NCBI GenBank assembly: GCA_003996215.1
Contig: QJPP01001718.1
Coordinates: 310,001 to 374,000, forward strand
Length of the DNA stretch: 64,000 bases
Direction: 5' to 3'
Origin: Jaltomata sinuosa
Lineage: Eukaryota; Streptophyta; Magnoliopsida; Solanales; Solanaceae
The translations under genes were made by a program, and so were the position numbers. Under the pieces are notes generated by a model. The model saw only the letters and a list, made by a program, of their open reading frames with translations, did not search any database and was not told where the DNA came from. Positions 32,306 to 43,063 of this stretch are shown here, piece after piece (the first letter of the stretch is position 1; every line of letters starts with the position of its first letter).

Positions 32306-33917
32306 ACGGTTGCCGAACTTCCAGTACAATAGCAAATTTTGAATAGAGTCCTGCGGATTAGTGTGTTGACGTCCACATCTAATCTTCGGGGAGATATGAG
32401 GCATTCTAGGAAATTGTTTCACTTCTTTCCTCCTTTCATGCGGTCTGTTGCTTGCTTTTATGGATTGAGTCCAATTGGTATCTCTTGATTACAATTGGTA
32501 TCTTAACAAGGTGAATGGATGTCGTTGACTCCGACAGAAATGACACAAGCAAGGAAAATTAGAACTGGGAAGGTTCCAATTTGTATCTGGCCATAGAGGC
32601 TGGGTAAACGCATGGATGACTGGCTAATGGTTATCCATGAGGCGAATAAGGATAATAAAAAGAGCTTTCTCAGTGATGAAACTTGAGATTGGTACTTATG
32701 TGTACTTGTATTTCATGAATGACTATGAATATGTGAAATGTGATTGTTGAATTAATGTGAAATTTGTGGTTAGTGAAAGGTCATATCTTAGTTATGTGTT
32801 GATGGTTAAAGGGAAATTAATTGTTACGTGGTTTATTTGAAAAATTTATGCTAAATTTTGGGCATGGACTTATCATCTGTAAAAATAGTAAGGGGACATA
32901 ATGATTATGACTGTGGGGAAACTCTGATTTCAGGACAGTCAGGATTTGGTTGAAAACCATGGGGAAAAGGGATATTGTTGTATAATAGCGGAATTTTTTT
33001 TATGAATAGTTTCTTAGTGTGATTCATAATTGGTTTTTATAATACTGTGATGTTACGTTCTTGTTTATGCATTGTCATGTTTGTCGTTGGGGATTATGTT
33101 AAAGGCCACAATGTGATTTCATGTGTTGATATTGAAAACAGGAAAAGGGAATGAGGGGATTTTTGCAAAAATGGTGATTTTCTGGGATGCTGCTGTTGTT
33201 GGGGTTGCCATAGCGATGTGTAAGCCGCTATAGCAGCATGGGCGGGACAAAATCCCTGCCCAATATTACTCTGCATTGAATTTCATTACCGGTTTGTTTT
33301 AATTGTCAGTTTGAGTTGTGAGCTGCTACGTGAATCATGGAAATCGCTTATAGACAAGTTTAGCATGCATTTGATATTAACATTGTTAAACTAGCATCAA
33401 TGTAAGTAAAATAAAAGGAAAAGGAAAGGGTGGATATGGTAGCCCTTGGCATAAGGATTATTTGTTTGATGTGGATGATGTTGAGGTAACTTATATAATT
33501 GAACATCAAACTTTAATCGACTCGGTGGTTTTTACTGTTGATTGAGTAACTACTGGAATTGTGATAATAATATATAGTTGATGAGGAAATCATAAAATTA
33601 TGGTAGGACCAGGTTCTCAGGTATTTTTGAAATTATGATTGTTTATTGGTGGAAATAGTCACACATGTAGTAATTGGCTGACTATTGTTTGACATTGCTC
33701 ATAGACTAATTTTATGAGAATGATTATTGGCTAATAGTAGCTCTTGAAAAGGGTTTAGTTGAATTGTGGAGATTTTGAAATATGTTAGCGTGTTTATGAT
33801 TGATGATCCTTAGTGGTAGGGTCGGTTAAGGGAATAAATGTATTCTCGAACATTCATATCCCTCATGTTGACCATGATAATACCTTGTGGTTACTGCTCA
33901 TTGAGTAGTGGTGATAT
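32306..33917 (+). other. Non-coding interior of B3
   Basis: Collinear with the B2 interior (shared AATAGAGTCCTGCG leader, GGGGAAACTCTGATTTCAGG, AGTCACACATGTAGTAATTG, TTAGTGGTAGGGTCGGTTA). A decayed CCGCTATAGCAG word lies at 33220-33231. No coding domain in any frame. The last five bases GATAT (33913-33917) would be the left target duplication of the outer family-C element. Confidence 0.8.
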
Positions 33918-34011
33918 TGTAGCACCCTAAGAAATTCTAAACCTAGGACCAGTACAGAATTTCTAAGTGTGAAACTGTCCAAGTGCCAGCCAGATCCACG
34001 AGCCGTGGAAC
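33918..34011 (+). repeat. Outer family-C 5' LTR, first part
   Basis: Plus-strand start of a C-type LTR, comparable with the complement of 35951-36044. It contains CCACGAGCCGTGG, one of the palindromic words of this family, and ends in GGAAC (34007-34011), the target duplication of the inner element. Confidence 0.88.
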
Positions 34012-36044
34012 TGTCACGCTCCGAGGCTACTCCCTGGATGCAACACGGTGCTTAGTGTCACTAGTGACCCCAAGCTAACCCATGGTCTGGCATACGTAGA
34101 CAATTTTTGATAAAAAACAAAGTGTGTGGAAACTTAACTGATTCTGATATATAAGTTGGAAAAGAAATCCAGACATGTCTGAATATATCATATAAATGAG
34201 AAAATAATAAGTCTAAAAAGTAAAATTAACAACTCAAAGAGTTAATTCTAGTTCTATGTCTGAAAGCCTCTAATTGTTGTGAGTTGCTGGGACAAACCCC
34301 CAGCTAGCTCTAAAAGTCTGGAAACTGAAGTATAAAACTGAAAGAAATAAACATAACTAACATCCTCGGACTATGAGGACTCACCACTGAGCTGCTGAGT
34401 AAGGACTGCAAAGTCACATTAAGCGTGGCCTGGATGCTGGACGGCTGAACCTACATCATGATAAGATGTAGCACAAAAGAATGCGTCAGCACTTTGAACA
34501 TACTGAGCATGTGGGATATATGTAAAGTTGTACAACATAAAGACTGAATATGGAAATACATACTGAAGCATGGACTGAGGGACAAACTGAATACAGTGTC
34601 CAAGTAACTAATATGAATACTATAACATGCTGAACTAAACTGAATAACTGAAATAGATACTAGGTACATGATCAATGTAATATGAGTCTGACTGTGGGAG
34701 CTACTATTAACCGACATACCCCAAGCTGAGCTAACTATGGGGCCAACATGTAACCCTGAAGGAAGGGTTTCATACCTTGCCAAGGGTACAAATAAATCTG
34801 AGGTGGATCTACTAAACTGATGTCCACAAGGGACAAGGGTGACCTGCCTAGCCTGACAGCTGACCCTTTTCATGCCTATGGTGGTACTGTAGTTCTGGGA
34901 CTTAGGGACTTCTACTAAAGATCTCAGCCTAATCTGGAAGCTGAACCTCTGTCCGTTCATTCGCTCGGTACTAAGTCTACTCACAACTCATTTTTAAGCA
35001 ATGAATGCAAACTGAAATGCTGGATAACTTAAATACTAATAGTCATCTGAGAATGCAATATAATAATACTGAAACTGATAGCATTCTAATTCTAAAACAC
35101 ACTGACTGAATCATCTGACTAGCGAGTATGAATCATGAATACTGAAATTTTACACATGCTATGGTTACTAAATTCTGTACACATGGCTATCCTAGTTTCC
35201 CAAGAAAACATGTAATAACTATCATACAAGTAATAGGCTCTGAGTTGCAATGATTTCAAAAAGTTTAGGAACCCTAGGTCTCAAGAACTAATGGAGAACT
35301 AAAGAACTGGAATGAATCTAGGAACTCAATGGATGAAAGGAACCCATTGATGAAATCTCATATACTTGGAAGAGAATATATGGAGGAAATCCTGGGATTG
35401 AAGGTTGAACTTGAGAAAACTCTTCTGCTGGTTCTTGAGAGGGAGGGGCGTTTCTTTTCTCCAAATTTTGCTAAGTCTGATTAGTTTAGGGAAAATGGGG
35501 AATTAATTGTGAAAATCCCTTTAATTACCCCCTAAAATGATGAAGGAGTAGAGTTAAGAGGGTAGGGAAATGATTGGAATGCCTATGAATTAATTTAAAG
35601 AAGATTGCTGGAAAAATTCGCGACTCGAATTCCACGGACAGGTTTTACGGTCCGTAGATGCTTCTACGGCCCGTAGAAACCTTGTCATGATTTTTGGCCT
35701 TTTTTTGAGCCTCAGGTCTGATTTGCATGAACTGGATTCATGACTCGTTGATCATTCCATGGTCCATAGAACCAGTTCATGGTTCTCAGAGAAATTGTAG
35801 GCCTCATGTCTGAGTTCCATAGACCCAATCCATGACTCGTGGATCAATTCACGGTTCGTAGACACTGGTCGTGGTTTTCAGACCAAATCATATGGTGTTT
35901 GATCTAGTTCCACGGGCTCAATCCATGGCTCGCGGACTGTTCCATGACTACTGGATCTGGCTTGTGGATCCTGTCTGGCACCTAAAAAGTTTCACACTTA
36001 GGATTTTGAGCTGGTTCTAGGCTTAGGATTTCTGGGGTGTTACA
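34012..36044 (-). repeat. Inner family-C 3' LTR
   Basis: 2,033 bp. On the plus strand it starts TGTCACGCTCCGAGGC and ends CTGGGGTGTTACA. It contains the palindromic word patch at about 35620-35985. A 177-codon minus-strand frame inside it has a diverged, shorter counterpart in the other LTR and no recognisable domain, so I do not call it a gene. Confidence 0.94.
35620..35985. repeat. Palindromic CCACGG/CTACGG word patch, family-C LTR
   Basis: Repeated words pairing around a short centre, for example TTCTACGGCCCGTAGAA (35662-35678, perfect with a 1-base centre), TTTACGGTCCGTAGA, TCCACGGACAGG and TTCCACGGGCTC. It lies in the first 450 bp of the LTR in its own orientation. Equivalent patches are at 42655-42990, 43070-43385 and 62520-62870. 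Confidence 0.75.
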
Positions 36045-36062
36045 ATATCTCTCCCTTGGGAT
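36045..36062 (-). other. Polypurine tract, inner family-C element
   Basis: On the minus strand CCCAAGGGAGAGATAT directly precedes the 3' LTR start TGTAACACC, the expected position and base composition of the plus-strand primer. Confidence 0.72.
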
Positions 36063-36281
36063 CATTCGTCCTTGAATGAAGACTAAACAATCTGAGTTTA
36101 GAGGGAAAGAGCTGCAATCCCTACCACTGAGTTCTAGAAGCTAAGATCTAAATGAGTTAAGTTCTAAGGACATGAAAACATGTTAAAATGCAATAATAAC
36201 TGAGGGAACTTGATATTGGGACTGAAATACACATGAGTAAACTGAGAAACTGGAGAGGAACTATTACCTCAAGCTGAAACT

Positions 36282-36681
36282 AAGTCGAAAGGGAAGAGGT
36301 GAAGGTACTTGGCCATTGTGGCTGCTTCTGCTTCCCAAGTAGCTCCCTTGACTGACTAATTCCTCTGCAAAACCTTCACCAAAGCAACTTCCTTATTTCT
36401 CAACCAACAAACCTGACGATCGAGAATCTCACTAGAACCTCTTTGTAGGTGAGACTATCTTTCACAACCACACTCTCTAGAGGCACAATCGATGTCGGAT
36501 CACCAACACACTTTTTCAACAAAGAAATATGGAAAACTAGGTGAACTGCTGCGAGTTCAGCTTGCAACTCTAACTCGTAAACCATCTTGCCAATTCTTCT
36601 CAGAATCCTATTAGGACCTACATATCTGGGATTGAGATTCCCTTTCTTGCCAAATCTCACCACACCCTTCATGGCTGACAC
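36282..36681 (-). pseudogene. Integrase C-terminus and chromodomain-like tail, inner family C
   Basis: Minus-strand frame from 36681: MSAMKGVVRFGKKGNLNPRY, then LELQAELAAVHLVFHISLL and TYKEVLVR. After a frame change the tail LRNKEVALVKVLQRN, stop, SVKGATWEAEAATMAKYLHLF is readable to about 36285. The final W.EA..A...YP.LF pattern is the usual end of chromoviral integrases. Confidence 0.82.
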
Positions 36682-36864
36682 CTTCAGGAAAACCCAATCA
36701 CCAACCTAAAACTCCAAATCTCTTCTCCTTACATCTGCATAGGACTTCTGACGACTTTGAGCGGTCTTCAACCTTTCAGTAATACGCTGAACTTTCTCCA
36801 TAGCCTCATGAACTGAATCTGGCCCAATCAAAGCTTCTTCACCTACTTCAAACAAGCCAACAGG

Positions 36865-37605
36865 TTATCTGCACCTACGCCCATAAAGTGCTTCATACAG
36901 GGTCATCTGATTATTGGAATAGAAGTTGTTATCGTAGGCGAACTCTATGAGAAGTAAGTGATCATCCCAACTACCCTTGAAATTGATCACACAATATCTC
37001 AACATGTCCTTTAAGGTCTGAATGGTACGCTCTACCTGACCATCCATCTGTAGATGAAATGATGTGTTGAGGTTTACCTGAGTACCAAGACCTTTCTGGA
37101 AGGATCTCCATAAATGAGATGTAAACTGAGGACCCCGATCGAAGATTATAAACAAGGGAACCCCATGCAACCTAACTATCTCACTGATGTAGAGTCTTGC
37201 ATAATCCTTTGCAAAATCTGTAGTCTTGGCAGCCAAGAAGTGAGCTGACTTAGTAACCCTGTCCACTATCACCCAAATGGAGTCATGGAATCTGCGAGTA
37301 CGAGGTAAACCCGTAATGAAATCCATGTTGATCACCTCCCACTTCCAATTAGGGATGATAATATCCTGAGTCGCACCTCCTGGTTTATGATGTTCTACCT
37401 TCACCTGCTAGCAGTTGGGACATTTAGCCATAAAATCTGCAATGTCCCTCTTCATGCCGTTCCACCAACAGACTTCCCATAGATCACGGTACATCTTTGT
37501 GGCACCGGGATGAATAGAATATATGGAATTATAGGCTTCTATAAGGATCTGCTTCCTCAACTCACCCATATTTGATACACATAAACGACCCTGGTAGCGA
37601 AGCAC
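36865..37605 (-). pseudogene. Integrase zinc-binding and catalytic core, inner family C
   Basis: 37605-37408 holds the zinc-binding end (YSIHPGATKMYRDL, AKCPNC; the first His is replaced by Tyr in EAYNS). A TAG then separates it from 37404-36865, a 179-codon core with NMDFITGLPRT (Asp), IFDRGPQFTSHLWR (Asp) and DGQVERTIQTLKDML (Glu). The full DDE triad is therefore preserved. The core would join element DNA to the chromosome. It is the best preserved part of this element. Confidence 0.9.
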
Positions 37606-37956
37606 ACCATCCCCTCGGGAGAAGACTTCTACCCTCTGCTGATGAACTGCACCTTTTAACTAGAGTAATATGGGATCACTGTCTTGTTTCTCTTTCACCT
37701 TCACTACTAAAGAAGATTCTGACCCATTCTGGACTATCACACCCCCATCTGTCGTGCCCATGAGGCAAACTCCTAAGTGAGCAAGCCTATGAACATCTCT
37801 AGCTAATTCTTTCCTCTCTTCCTAAACATGTGACACACTACCCATGGACAGTCTGCTGAGGGCATCAACCACTACATTGTTCTTACCCAAATAGTAGAGC
37901 ACATTCATATCATAGTCTTTAAGGAACTCGAGCCAACTTCTTTGATGAAGATTCAA

Positions 37957-39070
37957 CTATTTCTGGGTGAACACATACTTGAGGCTCTTATGATCTGTGA
38001 ACACGTCTACATGGACACCATACAGGTAATGTCTCCAAATCTTTAGGGCGAACACAACTGCTGCAAGCTCAAGGTCATGAGTTAGGTAGTTCTTCTCATG
38101 AATCTTAAGTTGTCTGAAGGCATAAGCTATGACCTTACCATGGTGCATCAAGACACAGCCCACGCCAACCATGGATGCATCTCAATAAACCACGAAGCCA
38201 TCTGAACCCTCTGGTAGAGTTAATACGGGAGCTATAGTCAACCTAGTTTTAAACTCTAGGAAACTCTTCTCACACTCATATCGCTGAAACTTGACCTTCT
38301 TCTGAGTCAACTTGGTCAATGGGGCAACTATGGATGAAAATCCTTCAACAAACCTCCTGTAGTACCCGGCCAAACCCAAGAAGCTTCCGATGTCTATCGA
38401 AGTGATAGGTCTGGACCAGTTCTTCACTACCTTAATATTTTGAGAATCAACTCAGATTCCCTCACTAGACACCACATGACCAAGAAAAGCAACTGATTTC
38501 AACCAGAATTCGCACTTACTAAACTTGGCAAATAAGTGGCGATCCTTGAAATTTTGCAACACCACTCTCAAATAGTCTGCATGCTCTTCCTCGCTCTGGG
38601 AATATATGAGTATATCATTGATTAAGACAATGACAAATAAGTCTATATACTGCTTGAACACTCTGTTCATCAAATCTATGAAAGCTGCAGGAGCATTCAT
38701 CAGTCCAAAAGACATAACTACAAATTCATAGTGACCATAATGAGTTCTAAAGGCTATCTTCGGAATGTCATATTTCTGACTCTAAACTGATGATAGAAGG
38801 ATCTAAGGTCTATCTTAGAGAAGCAACTAGTACCCTCAAGCTGGTTGAACAAGTCATCAATCCTAGGGATGGGACACTTATTCTTGATTGTAACTTTGTT
38901 CAACTGATGGTAGTCGATGCTCATCCTGAGAGAACCATCTTTCTTACGCATGAAAAGCATAGGATCACCCCATAGAGAGATGCTGGGTTTGATGAAACCC
39001 TTATCTAGAAGGTCTTTCAATTTCCTTTAATTCCTTAAGCTCAGCTGGAGCTATTCTGTAAGAAGGAGAT
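37957..39070 (-). pseudogene. Reverse transcriptase-RNase H, inner family C
   Basis: Four minus-strand frames in order: 39020-38754 (KDLLDKGFIKPSISLWG, SLRMSIDYHQLNKVTIKN, FSKIDLRSFYHQ); 38715-38452 (MSFGLMNAPAAFIDLMN, then LINDILIYSQ where the catalytic FIDD or YVDD box has lost its first Asp to Asn); 38427-38182 (LAGYYRRFVEGFSSI); and 38172-37957 (RNase H, DLELAAVVFALKIWRHYL). A TGA sits just before the RNase H DAS motif. The N substitution plus stops make the enzyme inactive. Confidence 0.92.
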
Positions 39071-39178
39071 CAATTCCGAAGTTGATTTCCCTCTCGGGAG
39101 GAACTCCGAGAAGATCTTTTGGGAACTCATTAACCACTGGGACTGACTCAAGAGTTGGGGTTTCAGAGTCTGATTCCT

Positions 39179-39682
39179 TCACCCAAAAAAATGGTAGATA
39201 TATCCTTTGGAGTTCATCTTTCTAGCCTTAAAGTAAGAGATGAATCGACCTAAAGTTACTGAGGTATTACCCTTCAACTCTAAGACTGCCTCATTTGGAA
39301 TCTGAAACTGAATGATCCTAGTTCTACAATCGACTAAGGCATAACAGGAATGTAACCAATCCATGCCAAGAATAATATCAAAGTCAGTCATTTCTAACTC
39401 TATAAAATCGGCTGAGGTGACTTTCTGGGAAACTGTGATAGGGAATTTTTTGTATACCCTTCTAACTATAATCAGATCACCAACTGGAGTAGAGACTGAG
39501 AAGGGTTCTGGGAGGATTTCTGGACTGACACCAAAATTTACTGCTATATACGAAGTTATAAAAGAAAGGGTAGCCCTTGGGTTTAACAGTGCATAAACAT
39601 CCAAATAGAATACGTACAATGTACCCGTGACCAGATAGAGAGAATCCTCGTGGTCCTGTCGAGTCTGAAGAGCATAGAGCAT
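39179..39682 (-). pseudogene. Aspartic protease, inner family C
   Basis: A 167-codon minus-strand frame with LDVYALLNPRATLSFITSY, where the usual D-P/S-G-A-T active site reads N-P-R-A-T, so the catalytic Asp is gone. The flap and second half FIELEMTDFDIILGMDWLHS are normal. It ends just before RT. Confidence 0.88.
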
Positions 39683-39699
39683 ATTCTGGCATTGACCAC

Positions 39700-40836
39700 C
39701 ACCTATACCAGATGAGGCACCCTGCTGAGTAGGGCGACCTACTGGAGTTGTTGTAGAACTAGCCTAATTCTGTGGGCGAGCATCCTTGCCTTTTTGAGAA
39801 GCTGCTGGACAATCCCTCATCCTATAGCTTGGCTTGCCATACCCAAAATAATTTCCACTACCATCCATACACTCACCTAGGTGGTTCCTACCACACTTCT
39901 TGCAAACTGGATGAGTACGCCCGCTAGTGACTGTACCATGGGACTTAGAGCTTGACTCCGTATCCCATCGGTCCTGTCTGAACTTAGGTACTTGGGCGCT
40001 AGTAGAAGATGGGACTGGAGCTGAAGATTTCTGAAGGAACTGAGAGCAGTTGCCATCATCTGACCTCTAATGAAAGTCGTTAAATTCACCTATTCTAGCT
40101 CATTTGCTGTCTCCTCCCCTTTCTTTGATCTTTTCCTCTTCGATTTGCTGGGCATAGGTTACCAACCTAGAAATATCCATCTCCTTAATCAGCATAGCAT
40201 CTTGTACTCCTTAACCACATCATCAGATACACTAGACATAAACTTACTCATACAGGCTCTAGAGTCAGCTACTATCATCGGAGCATACTTAGACAACTGA
40301 GTGAACTTGAGAGCATATTTATTCACGCTCATATCATTCTGCTTCAAATTGATGAACTCTTGGACTTTGGCTTCCATGATTTCTTGTTGGAAAAACCTAT
40401 CCAAAAATGCAGTCTTGTAGTGGTTCCAGTTCACTGGACATGCATTCGCACCATGAGACTCCTTCCACTGCTGATACCACGTATAATCCACTTCCTTCAG
40501 CTGATAGGTGGCTAAGTTTGTACTCTCGACCGGAGTGACACCCATAATCTCTGTCACCTCCTGAAGCTCGTCAAGAAATTCCTGTAGATCATCTTCAGAC
40601 TTGGACCCATGAAACTCTGGAGGATTCATTCGAGTGAAGTCTCAGTTACTAGCTGCGATAGAGTTGGTCTGAGATGGGGATAGTTCCATAGCCTACTGAT
40701 TTACCTGAGCAATCATGGCTTGAGCAAGCACCTAAAACGCAGCCCTGAATTCAACAAGAGTGACTTCCTTATTCAGAGGGTCTGCTGGAGCTGCTGGTGC
40801 CTGCTGGTTCTTTGCGTAGTCTCTTCTGGGAGGCAT
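39700..40836 (-). pseudogene. gag, inner family C
   Basis: ATG at 40836 (MPPRRDYAKNQQAPAAPADPL). A proline/alanine-rich start with three stops leads to the capsid domain at 40629-40189 (MNPPEFHGSKSEDDLQEFL, YQLKEVDYTWYQQW, KFTQLSKYAP), the retrotransposon gag fold. After a frame change near 40190 comes the nucleocapsid part with HPVCKKCGRNHLGEC, a zinc knuckle of CX2CX3HX3C form, and a second degenerate knuckle YFGYGKPSYRMRDC. Gag would form the particle and bind RNA. Confidence 0.87.
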
Positions 40837-41036
40837 TTTCTGTAATGCATAAATCATGAGTTAGAAGGAGGTTAAATAGAGTTGATACTCTATAGCACGA
40901 ACTGGAAAAGAAAGAAGGGAAGTTTTTCTTAATGACACCTCATAGCTTCTCCTCCATAAGGATGGCGTGCTTCACACCCATGAATAAGACTCTACTCAAC
41001 ACAGATCTCAGACAATCTAAGACACTTGAACCTAAT

Positions 41037-41048
41037 GCTCTGAGACCA
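41037..41048 (-). other. Primer binding site, inner family C
   Basis: Minus strand TGGTCTCAGAGC, one base different from the initiator-Met site TGGTATCAGAGC that the outer copy carries (45002). Confidence 0.82.
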
Positions 41049-41052
41049 AGTT

Positions 41053-43058
41053 TCTCATGCCCCAAGGCTACCCCCTGGACATAACACGGTGGATAGTGTC
41101 ACAAGTGACCCCAAGCTAACTCATGGTCTGGCATACCTAGACAATTTCTGATTAAAAACAAAGTTTGCGAAAACTGAACTAATTCTGATATATAAGTTGT
41201 GAAAGAAATCCATACATGTCTGAATATATAATATAAATGAGAACATAATAAGTCTGAAAAGTAAAATTGACAACTCAAAGAGTTAATTCTAGTTCTATGT
41301 CTGAAAGCCTCTAACTGATGTGAGTTGCTGGGAGAAACCCCCAGCTAGCTCTAAAAGTTTGGAAACTGAAGTATAAAACTGAAAAAATAAACATAACTAA
41401 CATCCTCAGACTATGAGGACTCACCGCTGAGCTACTAAGTAAGGACTGAAAAGTTGCACTAAGCACGATCTGGATGCTGGATGTCTGAACCTATATCTTG
41501 ATAAGATGTAGCACAAAAGTATGCATCAACACTTTGAACATATTGAGCATGCAAGATATATGTAAAGTTGTACAACATAAAGACTGAATATGGAAATACA
41601 TATTGAAGCATGGACTGAGGGACAAATTGAATACAGTGGCCAAGTAACTAACACGAATACTATAACATGCTGAATTCAACTAAATAACTGAAATAAATAC
41701 TGGATACATGATCAATGAAATATGAGTCTGACTATGGGAGCTACTATTAACTGATATACCCCAAGTTGAGCTAACTATAGGGCCAACCTGTAACCCTGAT
41801 AGAAGGGTGTTCGTACCCTGCAAAGGGTACAAATAAATCTGATATAGATCTACTAAACTGATGTGTACAAGGGACAAGGGCGACCTGCCTAGCCTGACAG
41901 CTGACCCCTTTCAAGCCTATGGTGGCACCGTAGTTCTGGGACTTAGGGACTGCTACTAAAGATCTCAGCCTAGTCTGGCAGTTGAACCTTCATCCCTTCA
42001 TCCACTTGGTACTAAATCTACTCCCAACTAATTTTAAAGCAATGAATGCAAACTGAAATGCTGGATAGCACAAATACTAATTGTCATTTGAGAATGCAAT
42101 ATAATAATACTGAAACAGATAGCATTCTAATTCTGAAACACATTGACTAAATCATCTAACTAGTAAGTATAAAGCATGAATATTAAAATTTTACACATGC
42201 TAGGGTTACTGAATTTTGTACACATGGATATCCTAGCTTCCCAAGAAAACATGTAATAACTATCATACAAGCAATAGGCTCTAAGTTGCAATGATTTCAT
42301 AAAGTTTAGGAAACCTAGGTCTGAAGAACTAAAGGGGAACTGAAGAACTGGACTGAATCTAGCGACTCAATTGATGAAAGGAACCCATTGATGAAATCCC
42401 ACATACTTGGAAGAGAATCTATGGAGGAAATCCTGGGATTAAAACTTGAACTAGAGAAAACTCTTCTGCTGGTTCTTGAGAGGGAGGAACATTTTGTTTG
42501 TCCAAATTTTGCTAAGTCTGATTAGTTTAAGGAGAATGGGGAATTAAGAGTGAAAATCTCTTTAATTACCCCCTAAAACGACTAAGGATCGGAGTTAGGA
42601 GGGTAGGGAAATGGCTGGAATGCTTTGAATTAATTAAAAGAAGACTACTGGAAAAATTCACAACTCGTGTTCTACAGACAGGTTCTACGGTCTATAGACG
42701 CTTCTATGGCCCGTAGAAACGCTATCGTGGTTTCTGGCCTTTTGTCAAGCCTCAGGTCTGATTTCCATGAACTGGGTTCACAACTCATGGATCATTCCAC
42801 GGTTCGTAAAACCAATTCATGTTTCTCAGAGAAATGGTAGGCCTCAGGTCCGAATTCCACGGACTGAATCCATGGCTTGTGGATCAAATCATGGTCCATA
42901 GACACTGGTTGTGTTTCTCAGAACAATTATCTAGTCTCTAATATGGTTCCACGAGCTCAGTCTACGGCTCGTTGACTGTTCCACAACTCTGGAACCTGAG
43001 TAGTTTGACACTTAGGATTTTGAGCTGGTTCTAGGCTTAGGATTTCTGGGGTGTTACA
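41053..43058 (-). repeat. Inner family-C 5' LTR
   Basis: 2,006 bp, direct repeat of 34012-36044; on the plus strand it begins TCTCATGCCCC and ends GGGGTGTTACA, followed by GGAAC. The patch of palindromic words is at 42655-42990. It lies head to head with the outer element's LTR at 43064, creating an inverted repeat of almost 2 kb. Confidence 0.94.
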
Positions 43059-43063
43059 GGAAC

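Larger units (their letters stand above)
25250..33917 (+). mobile_element. Element B3: LARD-like element, interrupted and truncated
   Basis: 5' LTR (25250-27982 plus 32252-32289, split by a Harbinger transposon), primer binding site and about 1.6 kb of non-coding interior collinear with B2. It stops at 33917, where the outer family-C element inserted; the equivalent point in B2 is near 20152, so about 600 bp of interior and the 3' LTR are not seen. No gag or pol motifs occur. Confidence 0.85.
34012..43058 (-). mobile_element. Inner family-C chromovirus, complete, reversed
   Basis: A 9,047-bp element with LTRs at 34012-36044 and 41053-43058, flanked by GGAAC on both sides (34007-34011, 43059-43063). 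It reads on the minus strand: gag, protease, RT, RNase H, integrase, chromodomain-like tail. It inserted into the 5' LTR of a member of its own family in opposite orientation. Frame breaks in every gene, but the integrase triad is intact. Confidence 0.95.

Noticed and set aside
33918..34011. Small independent repeat next to the inner family-C element
   Set aside because: It matches the start of the C LTR in plus orientation, and GGAAC at its end recurs at 43059, which shows it is the split end of the outer LTR.
34451..34984. 177-codon minus-strand frame in the family-C 3' LTR
   Set aside because: The corresponding part of the other LTR is broken into short pieces, and no domain is recognisable, so it is chance.
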